This document shows, in pieces, positions 1 to 11,845 of a stretch of 64,000 bases of DNA (its first letter is position 1; the number at the start of each line of letters is the position of its first letter). The stretch comes from Pterois miles. Its lineage: Eukaryota; Chordata; Actinopteri; Perciformes; Scorpaenidae. A program made the translations under genes and the position numbers. The notes beneath the pieces were generated by a model. It did no database searches. It saw only the letters and a list, made by a program, of their open reading frames with translations, and had not been told where the DNA came from. The stretch covers positions 16,481,501-16,545,500 of the forward strand of contig CAMQGK010000299.1 of NCBI GenBank assembly GCA_947000775.1. The letters are read 5' to 3'.

Positions 1-2074
1 CTCCCCCGTGTAGTTTTGTATCATTTTCTTGTTGTCGGTGTTTTCCTTTTCCATCTCTTTTATCACCACTTTTCCTTTTATTTTTTTATCTCTGTGTAAA
101 TTCATATTTTGATTCCTGCTGTGGGTTTTTTATCAATGGAAAGAGCTCAAGAGCTTTTCAACTACATACGTACATATAAATCAGTTGGCCAAAATGTCAC
201 TTGTGCCCCTTTGCTACTCCTCCTCCTCCTCCTCCTCCTCCTTTCCTCTGTTTCCCACCATCCTCCTCTTGCCCCCCCCCTCCTCCTCTAAAATCTGTAA
301 CAAAGCCAAAAGGCAGAGCCCAACTGACACTGCCAGTCACAGCTCTCACCACGTCTCAGTATACACACACATTAGCATATATGTCATGAGAACATCACAC
401 ACACTCACGTACAAAGCTCTGCCAGTGGCTTTCTCTGTGTGTGAGAGTGTGTGTTTCTGTACGAAGTTGTGACTTGCAGTGTACCATCTCCTCCCCCCTC
501 CCTGCTTCTGTGCTGTATATCATATGAAATGACTGGAAATCTGCTATTTCCTGTGTCTCTGCGCTCCCTCCCTCGGTCTCACTGGTCTTGTAGGCAGCAA
601 ATGGAAAAAGAACAAACTGTCCTCTTCCCGAGTTTAGAGCAGAGGGAACGCTGCAGAGGGAGGAAGGAACCTCAATGCTGTCAATTTAGATCAGCCACAC
701 TGCATAAAAATCATTTAAGATAATTAGAAAATTTCAAAGATTTTATCTGACAAATAATATTGATGTTTATTTATTAACTGGGACCTGTCATTTTACAGAG
801 GTTGCCCCAGGGCAAAGCAAATGATAACAAATTCTCTTTGGTTAAAACCTATTTATAATAACCGTACTAACCAATGTGATCACACTGATTTTAGGTTTGT
901 TTATATATGCAATTGAAGAGGATTAGTTCATCATAGAAATATATGTATTTTATCTGTCAGGGATAATGTACAATGAGCCGGTCATTATTGTGACCTGGAG
1001 GGGTTTATTTCACAACAATGACCCGCTTGCTGTACATTATCTCTCTTATTATACAGCTGCATACTTTAGAAATCAATAATTTGATTCAAAAATGGTCTGC
1101 CAGAGTTTGACAGCAGAACTGCGTCTATAGCAACAGTCTGTTATAAAGAAATAACAGACCACAATCAGAATCGAGTATTTGGTATTTTATTTTCTCGTTT
1201 GCCTGTCAGGGCTTCCTAGCTGTCATTGGCTAACAAAATAAACAATACCATTAGATAGGACATCTGATGTTGCCTTCAAATGAGGTCGTGTTTGCTGCGT
1301 TTACAAGATGGGAAGTCGTGAACACGACATGTTGCGTCCAAGTGGTTAAGTCATGAAGAACAGCGCTGCTAAGCAACAGCAATATTAATGTTACTGTCCC
1401 AGTTTAGAAACCACAGAGGCTAACAATTTAGCAAGGTAGCTAGTGGGTAACATAAAGAAGGAAATACAGAGACATAATGACAGAGGACAAAGAGGAGGTC
1501 ATTGAGAATATCAACATTTTCCTCAGACTTATTATATAAGAAGAATACAATATACATGTAATAAAATTACAACATACTGTACAATATTAACTTATTATGC
1601 ACCGATAAATGAACTGCCGTGGGCTCCACCATTTCTCACAACTTTCCACTTACGAGGTTGCGAATGCGACTTGAGGGGGCTGTTCATACGGGCCCAACTG
1701 GTAAACACGGTAACACGACCCCATGCTAGAGAGTGTTATTGTTCATCATCTTGTGAAGCCCATGGTTCTAGTTTGCAGGGTGTTTATAGTGCAGTATAAC
1801 AAGGTTGAATGGCGAGTGTTAAGTTTTTCCACAGTCTGCTACAGTGTTGATGAGTGGAAATAATGTGTAGGGGTGTATAGGGTGGGGTAGCGTTGGCTAG
1901 GTAGAGCGGAGCTAAGCGGTAATGTGGCTTGAAGGTGAGGTGGGATTAGTGCGAGGGTGATGGGATACCAGTGTTGTGTATCGGTGTGTAGAACGTCCTC
2001 AATGATATAAAAAAAAAAATATACATAATAATATTCTGTTTAATGTTATCTTTGCCCTTGCTTCCCTCTCTCAG
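1..2074 (+). other. Non-coding; probably thra intron upstream of the zinc-finger exon
   Basis: No exon was recognised. It contains a (TCC)n tract near 217-243, a C-run near 271-279, one copy of the palindromic MITE-like family (about 955-1180) and otherwise unassigned AT-rich sequence. The A/B-domain exon of thra would have to lie upstream or be too divergent to see. Confidence 0.6.
955..1180 (+). mobile_element. Palindromic MITE-like repeat, copy A
   Basis: GGATAATGTACAATGAGCCGG near the start is mirrored by TGTACATTATCT after a short centre containing GGGGTTTATTTCAC, so the first 100 bp can fold as a hairpin. The tail (TTAGAAATCAATAATTTGA, then TATAAAGAAATAACAGAC) recurs at 4005-4250 and, reversed, at 47093-47489. 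The terminal ends are not well defined. Confidence 0.7.
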
Positions 2075-2175
2075 GGTACATCCCCAGCTACCTCGAAAAG
2101 GATGAGCCATGTGTGGTGTGTGGCGACAAGGCCACAGGTTACCACTACCGCTGCATTACCTGCGAGGGTTGCAAG
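2075..2175 (+). CDS. thra: thra coding exon: first zinc finger of the DNA-binding domain
   Basis: The acceptor is ctctcag at 2068-2074. The first two bases complete a split Gly codon, then the frame reads YIPSYLEKDEPCVVCGDKAT and on to CITCEGCK. The four zinc-binding cysteines (C-x2-C-x13-C-x2-C) and the start of the P-box recognition helix are present. The length of 101 bp equals the usual TR exon. The donor is AAG|gtacac, and the (CA)n tract begins inside it, so positions +4 to +6 are CAC rather than the AGT consensus. Confidence 0.97.

Positions 2176-2177
<2 letters not shown>

Positions 2178-2231
<54 letters not shown>
2178..2231 (+). repeat. (CA)n microsatellite abutting a splice donor
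   Basis: About 26 uninterrupted AC units directly follow the GT of the thra first-zinc-finger exon donor. Short CA-rich tracts continue to about 2395. Confidence 0.98.
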
Positions 2232-2904
2232 CGGCAGAGTTTCAGACACAGCAGGTTCATAACCCACATAATATCTGCCAGAACACCTGATATGAGACCT
2301 CTGAGGTCAACTGCTCCCATACACACACATTCACACACAGCGAAGCTGTCACTTCAAAGTAAACACACACCAAGGTCACAGACACACTGTCTACAGCCGC
2401 AGAAAGATGATATATCAACATATTTATATGAAAACCTGTCAGTCTGTCATGTCAGCTCTCAGCTGTGTCATTTGTCTTCCTAGCTGTCAGTCGGTTTCTG
2501 TTCCCTCTGTTTCTGTATATTCATCAATGACATGTCAATATCTAACACGCCGCTGACAGGATTGTGATTAAGCTCAGTGGGCATTGATGTACATGACATA
2601 TGACTGAAAAAGAGTACTTTTGATCTAATAATACTTCATGGGTATAAATTCATTTCCAGCTATGATTTGTTCAGCTCACTCCTATGCGTTCACACAAATC
2701 GCCTCAGATTTGGTTGCAAGTCAGGTACAGACCAAATTAGATGAAATATTTTAATTCTGAATTAGTTTTATCACATGTGTTATTCACAAAAACACAATAT
2801 GGTGATAGTTTTCACTCCTTGTTGTCAGCGTCTTCGTATGTGCCTCTCTTCTTCTATATATTCCTCTACTCGCTGACTGTCTCTCTCTCGCCGTCTGCCT
2901 CCAG

Positions 2905-3052
2905 GGTTTCTTCCGTCGGACCATTCAGAAGAACCTCCACCCCAGCTACTCCTGCAAGTACGATGGGTGCTGCATCATCGACAAGATTACCCGCAACCAG
3001 TGCCAGCTCTGCCGCTTCAAGAAGTGCATTGCAGTGGGCATGGCCATGGACT
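2905..3052 (+). CDS. thra: thra coding exon: second zinc finger and start of C-terminal extension
   Basis: The acceptor is cctccag. The frame starts GFFRRTIQKNLHPSYSCKYD and runs to KKCIAVGMAMD plus one base. It completes the P-box and gives the second C4 finger (C-x5-C-x9-C-x2-C) with the D-box dimerisation loop. The length of 148 bp and phase match TR genes. The donor ACT|gtgagt is close to consensus. The upstream intron is only 729 bp. Confidence 0.97.
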
Positions 3053-3282
3053 GTGAGTGATGCTGATGAATTTAAAATTACACATTTCATATTGTATTTT
3101 GAAACAGTTGTGCTTTTTTGTGTGTATAGAATACAGTATAGTTGTATACAGAAACTTTATATAGAAGCTTCACCTTCAGATGTTTATATGCAGGCTTTAG
3201 GCAACACACAAACTAATTACATACCTTGTTTTTTGCTTTCCACACTGGGTTTTCCTCCTCCTGCTCCTCCTGCTCCTCCCAG

Positions 3283-3488
3283 TGGTGCTGGATGACTCAA
3301 AGCGGGTGGCTAAACGGCGTCTGATTGAAGAGAACAGGGAGCGACGCAAGAAGGAGGAAATGGTGAAAAACCTCCAGAACCGTCCAGAGCCCAACGACAG
3401 CGAGTGGGAGGTGATCCACCTGGTGACGGAAGCCCACCGACACACCAATGCTCAGGGCGCACAGTGGAAACAGAAGCGCAAATTCCTG
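3283..3488 (+). CDS. thra: thra coding exon: DBD C-terminal extension (T/A boxes) and hinge
   Basis: The acceptor follows a CTCCTC-rich pyrimidine tract. The first two bases complete Leu, then VLDDSKRVAKRRLIEENRER leads on to WKQKRKFL. The basic T-box/A-box helix contacts the minor groove of the response element and doubles as the nuclear localisation region. The length of 206 bp matches the family. The donor CTG|gtaaga ends in phase 0, which fixes the frame the next exon must have. Confidence 0.97.
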
Positions 3489-3849
3489 GTAAGACGCGGA
3501 GAAATAAGCAAAGTGATGTACAGATATATGCACTCGTGTAGGATGTCCTAATCCAATTCAACACAGGAAACATTGATTTATTGTATGCACTTTTGTTTAA
3601 TATATTATGATTATTGTTGTTACCAATAGAAATAGGCAAAGCTGTTAGAAAACAGCATAATTTCTAAAGCCCACGTTGTACTTTCTACATCTACGGGTCC
3701 ACAACATCATTATCTACCATTGTCTGCAAGAGATTATGCACAACAAATGTGTGAAAACATCTAAGTACGCAGATGCTCAATGTAGCTTAAACAGAACTGC
3801 TGCATGTGCATTTTTGGACTAAATGGGCCCCTGAATTAGTTTCACTTCT

Positions 3850-3926
3850 TGCTGTTGGAAGAAATTGTGAATTTCTCCACTGTGGGACTAATAAAGGAAT
3901 ATCTTATCTTATCCTATCTTATCTGA
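3850..3926 (+). mobile_element. LINE 3' tail fragment
   Basis: GTGAATTTCTCCACTGTGGG and ACTAATAAAGGAATATCTTA with TATCT-type repeats match the 3' end of the longer copy at 11845-12173. It is a 5'-truncated retroposed tail of a teleost non-LTR element (L2/CR1-like by its tail; clade not certain). Confidence 0.65.
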
Positions 3927-4004
3927 CTGTACAACCTTAAGGGATTTCTCAAAGTAGCCTAATTTGTAGACACTTTCAACAATCCATCCATCCATTACCT
4001 ATGT

Positions 4005-4250
4005 AAGGGATAATATACGGCAAGTTGGTCATTGCTGTGAAATAACCGCCCGCCCTGAAGGGGTTTATTTCACAATACTGACTGGCTCGCTTTACATTAT
4101 CCCACTTATCACACAGTTACTTTCTTATGAAATTAATAATTTGACACAACAATGGTCCCCCAGACTCAGAGATCACAACAGTCTGCTATAAAGAAATAAC
4201 AGACGGCGTGATTGACCAATCAGAATAGAGTAGTAAACAAAGCCATGTAA
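4005..4250 (+). mobile_element. Palindromic MITE-like repeat, copy B
   Basis: Same hairpin (GGATAATATACGGC mirrored by GCTTTACATTATCCC) and the same tail (TATAAAGAAATAACAGAC, GATTGACCAATCAGAATAGA) as copies at about 955 and 47093. It lies in thra intron 3. Confidence 0.75.
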
Positions 4251-4500
4251 TAAACACACTTGGTCTGGAGCCGATCCCAGCTAACACTGGGTGAGAGGGA
4301 GGGTAGGCTATCACAGGACTGAGATATTAAGGCAAACAACCACTCACATTTACACCTCTGGGCAATTTTAGAGTTGCCAGTATACATAACCAGCATGTCT
4401 TTGGACTGTCTTTGGAGAAAACCCACACAGGCATGGTGGACAACATGCAAACTTCACACAGAAAGCTCCCAGCTGGCAGGTTCAAACCAGAAACCCAGAT
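4240..4500 (-). mobile_element. Degenerate teleost interspersed repeat fragment
   Basis: Phrases such as CCGATCCCAGCTAACACTGGG, GCATGTCTTTGGACTGT and CTCCCAGCTGGCAGGTTCAA are typical of an abundant degraded fish retroelement. No intact ORF is present. Orientation is uncertain. Confidence 0.5.
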
Positions 4501-5939
4501 ATGAGTTTTAGCGTTTGCCTTCGTTTTCTCTTACAAATAGATTTGGTTTAAATCTGGTGTGTATAACATTATCATATCTGATAGAAACTGGCCAAAACTA
4601 AGAAAATCTGATCAAATCCTTTACATGCAACACTATACAAAAGCAGTAAACAAAAAAAAAAAAAAAACAGATTAGAGGATTAAATGCAGTAAATCTGTGC
4701 TTCATGAAACAGTAGTAACAGTTTGTTCAAGCACCCAGGGTGGGTTGACTCTGCAGGAACATTAACCCTTTTCCTTTTTAAGGGAGAAAACACTCAACAA
4801 ACAGCTGCCCCAGGGGTAATTTCACACTAAATTATGTAGTGGTGCTTTAGTGTTTGTGCCTCAGTTTACCTGCTTTTAACCCCATCAGACGAACAGGGCT
4901 ATTATGTCCTCACACAAACATGCACGCCATGCCTGAAATGAAACGGTTTCATTTTATCTGGGCGAGCTGAGGCTTTGTTTTTCACATGACTGACTGTCAG
5001 AGTAGCTCTTTATGAGTTTATCACGCTGTATTCCCTGCTGTCTGTGTGTCTCTCTGCTTGTGTCTTTATTCCTCATCTCATTCCAGCATTTGAGGGGTTT
5101 ATTCATCGTAATCCTTCTGGGCTCTTAACCAGTCCTAATTCTCCTCATAGTTCTCATTCACACCTCAAGTCTCTTTTTTCGCTTTAATCTGTTTCCCATC
5201 TTCATTTCTTTGTTTCCTTTCTCACTGTCCCTCTGTGTCTACCCTTACTTTCCCCTCTATTTTTGCCCGTCTGTTTTCCGTGAGCTCCCTCCTTATCTCA
5301 GCCAAAGCAAATCCTCAGTCGTGAGCGCTCATCAGCGAGTTGGCAGGGATGTTGGCAGCCAGAGTTTCTCTCTCAAACTGTCTTCCTGCTGCGCTAGTGT
5401 TCAGATTTATCCTGGACAGCCCCGCCTGGTATCAGTGTCAGTCACACACAAACACAGACAGACACTGAGTGACCTCATGTTTTGGCCCTGGATTATCTGA
5501 GGTGCTTACCCAGTTTTAAGATCTCATCAGTGATTTCACAGCAGAGTTGGACCAGAGCTCACGGCCAAATCAAGAAAAAAAAAAAAATCTACTCCCAGGA
5601 CTTCTTCAGTGTAAGTGGGTGTAAGATGGGAGGAATGAGGGGGATTCATCTTGAGAGGGGTTGGTAGCACTTAGTGTAATAGCAAGTATTGTGGTTGGAG
5701 TTGCTAGGCAACAAGGAGGACGTGGCCGGGTGTTGGGAGGAGCGGGATAATATAGGTGAGGATGTGTGAAGCTTGGAGCTGAGAAAGAAGAAGTGTGAGA
5801 ATTTCCATAAAGGGAAAAGATAAATCTGAAACCCAGTTTGTCATATTTTTATTTTGCATGAAGTGAGATAATTTTGTCCGGTCCTCACTTCCTTCACTTG
5901 TAGACATTCAGGGTTAGCAGTTAGTAGGTGAACAGTTTA

Positions 5940-6340
5940 CACTCCACTCCTCTTTTCATAGACTTATTTTTGTCTTGTTTAGGGCGGCACAGGGGGTCGT
6001 TAGGGGGAGATGGCAGGTCAGCAGTAGATGTCACATAGAAGTTGTGAACATCATCTGAAAGCTGGGAACCTGAAGATTAATTTGAGATGCAGCTCAGCGC
6101 TGTGTGTCAAGTTGTTCTAGTCATGAATCAGAAAAAAATCATTGAAATAAATTGTGAAAGTGTATAAGGGTTTAGAAAAGTATTTTGGAAGTATATGATG
6201 ACCATTCCCTTGCTCTATTATGTCTCATACGTTGCTGCAGCAATTTTTGGGTTGATACCATTTGTTATACAGATTTGGTGCTAAATTTTACCATTTTTAC
6301 CTCTTGAGAATTGATAAAAATGATCACTAATCCCTTCAGA
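5940..6340 (+). repeat. Interspersed repeat, copy 1 of a two-copy family
   Basis: Shares long stretches with 18215-18620, including TTTTTGTCTTGTTTAGGG, GCAGTAGATGTCACATA, CATCATCTGAAAGCTG and GAGATGCAGCTCAGC. Both copies sit in thra introns in the same orientation. The family is not recognised. Confidence 0.65.
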
Positions 6341-6549
6341 ATATCACATTTAAATGCCAAGACCTTGAGGAACACCATAGAAAAAAAATATGTCGTGCTT
6401 TGGTATTAAAAACTTTTGGCTTTTTGAGATTTCTGCATTTTTGGCAATTGGATGGAGCATTTTTGTTCTGTATACTGCTCAGTAACCCCCTTACTGTTAA
6501 CCTACCTAGAAAAGCCATCCAAAGTTCCATGAGGCTGTGATTATCCTAG

Positions 6550-6565
6550 AGGTCACCACAGGTCA
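6550..6565 (+). promoter_or_regulatory. Perfect DR4 thyroid hormone response element
   Basis: AGGTCA at 6550-6555, spacer CCAC, and AGGTCA at 6560-6565 form an exact direct repeat with a 4-base spacer, the preferred site of TR-RXR heterodimers (also used by LXR, CAR and PXR). It lies 3.1 kb inside the large intron of thra itself. The motif is read directly; function is inferred. Confidence 0.7.
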
Positions 6566-9089
6566 TTTAATAATACCTTCCCTCTAGCTCTAAAACTGAG
6601 CCTGCTATAACCTCTGAATAAAGTAGAAAAGTGCCAGTGCCGTTGAGGAGTGGAAGAGGTTAAGGTTAGTATTAGAATTTAGATTAAGAAACATATTTTT
6701 ATTAACCCTACAGAGATGAAGAAGGCCTGTCTGTAGAGCAGGGCCTGCAACACGCAGGATTTATAAGACTGATTAGCACAACAGCCCAATCTACTGTAAC
6801 ATGCTGTATATGTTAGCCTCGAATTTGGCTCATCTAAAAGGAGAAACAGTTCAATGTGACACAGGCTTCACCCACTAACGGGGCTCTGGATGGTGTAGCT
6901 ATTGAATCCCTGAATATCTAATTGGACATGCTAAGCCAACTAGGATGAGCCGTGTCAGTCCGTGGGGACGGCAGCAGTCATACATACTGCACTTTAACTC
7001 ACAAATGACTTGATGCGCTGGTTACAGTAAGCTCTGCATCAAGTCTAGCGGAGGACTGCAGAAAGAAGAGGAAGGGGCATAAAAATGACAGGCAAAGTGC
7101 CATAAATTAAGTTAAGTTAAATTCAGTGTGTTGAACAAACAGTATGCTGCTATGTGTGAATCAAGCTTGAAAATCCATACCGCCGTCAGACTTTGTTGTT
7201 AAAAAGGAAAAAAAAAGACTAGAACTCCTCACCTGCAAGTTGATCTGAACACATTTATTATTACATTTTGGGTGATCGGATTGCAAATAAATAGTGCTTG
7301 ACCACATGAAAGCACAGATGTAAATGCACCCAGAACACATTGAGGACGGATTGTGATCCAATTGGCGAAAGCACCTCCGGAGGGGGTCATGAAAGCATTG
7401 TGCCCATATTGAACACAAGTGTAAATACTAGGCCTGTCAGTCGATTAAGATATCTAATCACACATGATTGATCGCATGTTTAATCTGTTCAGAATGTACC
7501 TCAAAGGAGTTTTGTCAGTTATTTAGTACTCTAACAACATGGGCAAATATGCTGCTTTTTGCAAATGTGTGTATGTAGTAATTATTGGAAATCATTAACG
7601 ACACCAAACAATGACAAATAATAAAATACATGATGCTTGGGCTGAGCTGAGTACTGTTGTTTAGGTGAGCATTCAAAACTTTGTGAAGTCTGCTCCCAGC
7701 GCTCCTCCGGTAAATGTACCACCGTGACCGGAGAGATCACCTCCTCTGCTGTGTGTGCAAGTGTATATGTACGTCGAATTCCCGTTTTCGGGCCCTCTCC
7801 TCCCTAAACGGCGGCATTTTTAGGCCGATGTGTCTGCACATTACACACCGCCTCGTCCGTGCAGCCTTCGTCTTAGCCCTCTCAGACAGAGCGATCAGAT
7901 CTCAATCGGATCTCAATGTGGACACTGGAGAAACATATTAATACCAGGTGTAAATGTAATCAGGTTAAATCATATCTAGATACAATCTGGATACGAGACA
8001 CATTTTAGATGTAAAGGGGGGTCATTGACATCATCTATTGAATTCATAAGATGTACCAGATGTAACCATTTTGCTTCGGAAAAACAGCCTAAATTGTTTT
8101 TAGCTGTGGATTTGCTGCAAATGCTGAAGTGTTGTCCATGCAAACTGTAAAACATCACATAGTTAGATACTGTACATTAGATTATTATTATAGACTGTGG
8201 CACTTTAAATGATGTTTGTTGATACTGAAGAGGTCAATGGTTTAGGTTTTTTCACAGCCGTTAAAAGCAACAGCACATTGACACCTGTGTGTCTTGCCCT
8301 TTGTAATATTTGGCTGAACCTCCAGTTCTGCAAGAACACACTGGTCTGAGTTACACAATGTTCTCTCTCACTCTGTGGTTATACGCTGTCTGGAAACAGC
8401 TTTTTACAAGGCATTCAGTTCATGTGTAGCTGTGTGTGTACATGTACGTGTCTGTGATAAGTCTAGAAGCAGGCATGATTGTTGGTAGCCATTTGTAGTC
8501 AAAACTATATTGAAATTCTTGGTAATTTGTCACAGCGGCCCTCTAAACTAAAAACGCTGACAGCACATTGTATGTTTCTAATATAAAAGTGCAACATTTG
8601 AACATAAACGACTGTGAAAAGGTTTTACATTCTTGAGTCCAACAAAGAGGGAGTGTCAAGATCAACAAACCCCATCTCACAAATGCCTGCCTCTGACAAA
8701 AAAGGCAAAAACAGCCAATTTATCCCTTATACATATGGAATAAATTGACTTTTTTCACCAGTGTTTATGCATTTCTTCTTTCAAACGTGAAGGTAAAATT
8801 TACTCCTTCCTTACTAAAGGCTTTAACACACCGGGAGTGTGACAAATAAATGACAGGAAAATGCGTAAAACTCACCCGCGATTATTTCACTTAAATTGAT
8901 TTGTGAAAACAAATGTGAAAACCGGGATCCTATTAACCCAGAGCAGCGTCTGGCTGCCAGAAGTAAACAAGTCACTGTTACTGCGGTGGCGTTTCCCTAC
9001 AATACACATGTTTTAATGCAAGCTGTGCTTAGGCGTGTACAAGTTTCTACTTTTGTCTTTACTGACTGTAACATTACATTTGACAACAA

Positions 9090-9310
9090 TAGACGGCAGT
9101 AGTTTAGTCCGTAGGGGCTTGGCTTGGGAACCAGAGGGTCACCAGTTCAAGTCCCACATGGACCAAGTACTGAGTATGAACTGGTAGCTGGAGAGGTGCC
9201 AGCTTGCCCTCGAGCAAGGCACCAAAGCTCGGGGCGCCTGTCAGAGGTCCTGCTTGTGCATGTACAGTATGTATTTCGGGTCTGTGTGTTTCAGGGGATC
9301 AATAAAGAAC
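9090..9310 (+). mobile_element. tRNA-derived SINE, copy 1
   Basis: Has an A-box-like segment (TAGTTTAGTCCGTAGGGG), a B-box (AGTTCAAGTCC at 9144-9154), a shared body (GAGAGGTGCCAGCTTG, CAAGGCACCAAA) and the 3' end GGGATCAATAAAG. Full family resemblance to 14620-14940 shows this is a retroposed SINE, not a tRNA gene. It has an internal deletion compared with copy 2. Confidence 0.85.
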
Positions 9311-9709
9311 GCCCTCTTCTTCTGATATCTAGATGTTCGGGAAGAACCGGAGCAGTTCTCAGCTGCCTAACATGGTGAAAAAGTAACGTCAGTTGAAACT
9401 GCTTAAACGTATTAATCCATTTTAAATACATATTCATCTGTATTATCTACTCCAACCATTTAAGTAAGTTACTACGAGCAACCACAGACGGTATTCGACT
9501 GAAAGTCACCAGTTAATGCTGTTAGCTGAGAGTAGAGTCACTACGACTTGCCGCCGCAGTGATGGCGGCACACAAAGCAGTCGCCGGATTCATCAGTAGC
9601 CTGAACTACTGTAAGTTATTTTAGTTTCCTGTGTGAACTGATAAACAGTCATACAGTGTATATGTCTAGAGCTTTTATTGTGAAAGGTAAGAACATAAGG
9701 AGTGGATCT

Positions 9710-10175
9710 GGTCAAGGTTGAAAGGAGCAATAAAGTTTGCCATCTTGGTTCAGACCAGTTGGCAGCCTCCAGGTCTGAGAAGTAAAGCCAATGCTGAAGT
9801 GTCTTAAGCCTGCATTCTTTCTAACAGCCAGCAGGCGGCGACTCCTCTGGTTGCAAAAACAAGTCAGATTATATAGAAGTCTATGAGAAAATGATCCTAC
9901 ACTGTAAACATGAGTTTATGGTGTCAATCACCCTTTCAGTGTGTTTTCAGTTCATGAAAGTTAATTTTAACCTTTTGGTTAAATGTCGTATTCAGCGTTC
10001 AGTTGTACTTTGCTCCACCCTTTCATGTCAGCTCTGGTTGAAATAAACCAAGATGGCGACGGCCAAAGTGGCGAACTCGAGGCTTCAAATTGGCAGTTCA
10101 CAAACCAGAGGTTGACGTCACAGTGATTGCGTCCACTTATATACAGTCTACGTTCGGAGTGTTGTTGTACACTAT
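9710..10175 (+). mobile_element. Interspersed repeat family Q, copy 1 (DNA-transposon-like)
   Basis: GGCGGCGACTCCTCTGG, TAGAAGTCTATGAGAAAATG and AAACATGAGTTTATGGT recur at 11650-11845, and the complement is present at 41170-41460. It contains GCCATCTTGG near the start and CCAAGATGGC later, suggesting inverted sub-ends. There is no ORF. Confidence 0.65.
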
Positions 10176-10321
10176 AGTGTACGCTTTGAATCTGTCTTTT
10201 CCACACAATATGATTGGTTGATGCCTTTATTTGCAGGGCGATACCTTGTTATGTTACTTTTTCACCGCGTAATATTCACATTCTGTGTGAAAGTACTCAT
10301 GACAAAAACAACAAATCGAAA

Positions 10322-10324
<3 letters not shown>

Positions 10325-10369
<45 letters not shown>
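10325..10369 (+). repeat. (AAT)n microsatellite
   Basis: About 14 AAT units. It gives a poly-Asn artefact in translation. Confidence 0.95.
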
Positions 10370-10371
<2 letters not shown>

Positions 10372-11649
10372 CAAGTTAATCAGCCTTAAAAGGCCTTAAT
10401 ATGCATGTAACTATCAAACTACTATCTTGCTAGCAAAGGTCAGTCCACACTTCACGCTTCAAGTCTTATAAATTCTACTGGCAGCCTCAAATCACACAAA
10501 TCTCAAATTTTCAGTAATGGTCTCAGCAGCATTAGGTAAACGACATGGCTCAACTGGCTGGCGTCTTCTCACCTATTCAAAAACTAAATTGAAAAATCAG
10601 AAATCGACTTATTGTAGGAGGAGGAGGACATATGGTTTTGGTTGAGTGCAGACATTCAGAATTAGACGTTCAAAAACATCAGCATTTTTCAACGACGTAC
10701 TCGCAGGTCTGCAGTCATGCGGTGATCTTATCGCCTAGTCATGCAGTTCACATTTCTGTATTTGAGCACATTATTACCAGATGATTTATATCAATATTTC
10801 TCGGAAACAAATGACCTGAGGTTCAGATGTCTATATATCACTGGAGCTGAAGTGTCCTGAAAGTGCGTGGGGAGTTTTGGGATTAAAGGTGATCAACAAC
10901 TCCATCAATCCTCCTGCTCAATGACATTTTTTGATTTCTGTGATGTAAAACAAAACACATAATATAATTAACTTTATAAATGTAATGTAAATCAGCACAT
11001 TTCATAGCAGAGTGGTGAAAGCGTCCGAGCCAGATGAAAACATCATTTCTCCAGTTGTACTGGAACAAACTTTCCAGCACTAATCCATCTGATAAAAGGT
11101 CAACAGTTGAAGCTCACCACATAACTGATGACAGACTACAGTGATAAAGTCCCCCTGCTTCTCCTCCCAGTTTAACCATTGCCAGTTCCCAGTGTGTATT
11201 TGGGGTTCATGTTAGTCCAAATATCTTGTGCCTCTTTTGGGATAAACTGTTTATTTTTTCTATAGGAAACAAAAAAACAGCTTCTTCAGGAATGCTTAAG
11301 CCACATTGAGCTTTACGATATCTCCCCGCAATGTTTAGGCTCCTGAACCAGCCAGCCTGTAAAGACATAATCCCTCGCCAGCTCTGTGGGCAAAGCCAAG
11401 TGTTTTCCCTGGATGCCGCCCATATGGCCATGCAGCTAATAAACATACATCAACAGTCGCTGGAAAATCGCATTAGTCCAAAAGAAAGTGCGTATGAATA
11501 TGTGGACAACATTCACAAACACAAATACATTCCCATTGCATCATCGCATGTTTTTTTAATTGCTGGAGCTCTAGCAACACTTGTAGTACTGAGGTTAAAC
11601 TAAACTAAACGAACCTATCAAGGATATGTTGTTATTTTGAATTTTAAGT

Positions 11650-11845
11650 GTCATTACCAGTCTTAAACCTGTATTCTGTCTGACAGCCAACAGGCGGCGA
11701 CTCCTCTGGTTGTTAAAAGAAGTCTGACTGTATAGAAGTCTATGAGAAAATGAGCCTACTTCTCACTTGATTTATTACCTCAGTAAACATTGTAAACATG
11801 AGTTTATGGTCTCAATTGCTAGTTTCAAGTCTTCTTCAAGGATTC
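11650..11845 (+). mobile_element. Interspersed repeat family Q, copy 2, truncated
   Basis: Same core as copy 1 (GGCGGCGACTCCTCTGG, TATAGAAGTCTATGAGAAA). It ends abruptly where the LINE 3' segment begins, as if the LINE inserted into it. Confidence 0.65.

Noticed and set aside
9090..9160. tRNA gene
   Set aside because: A- and B-box-like motifs are present but there is no complete cloverleaf, and a conserved 3' body shows it is a SINE.
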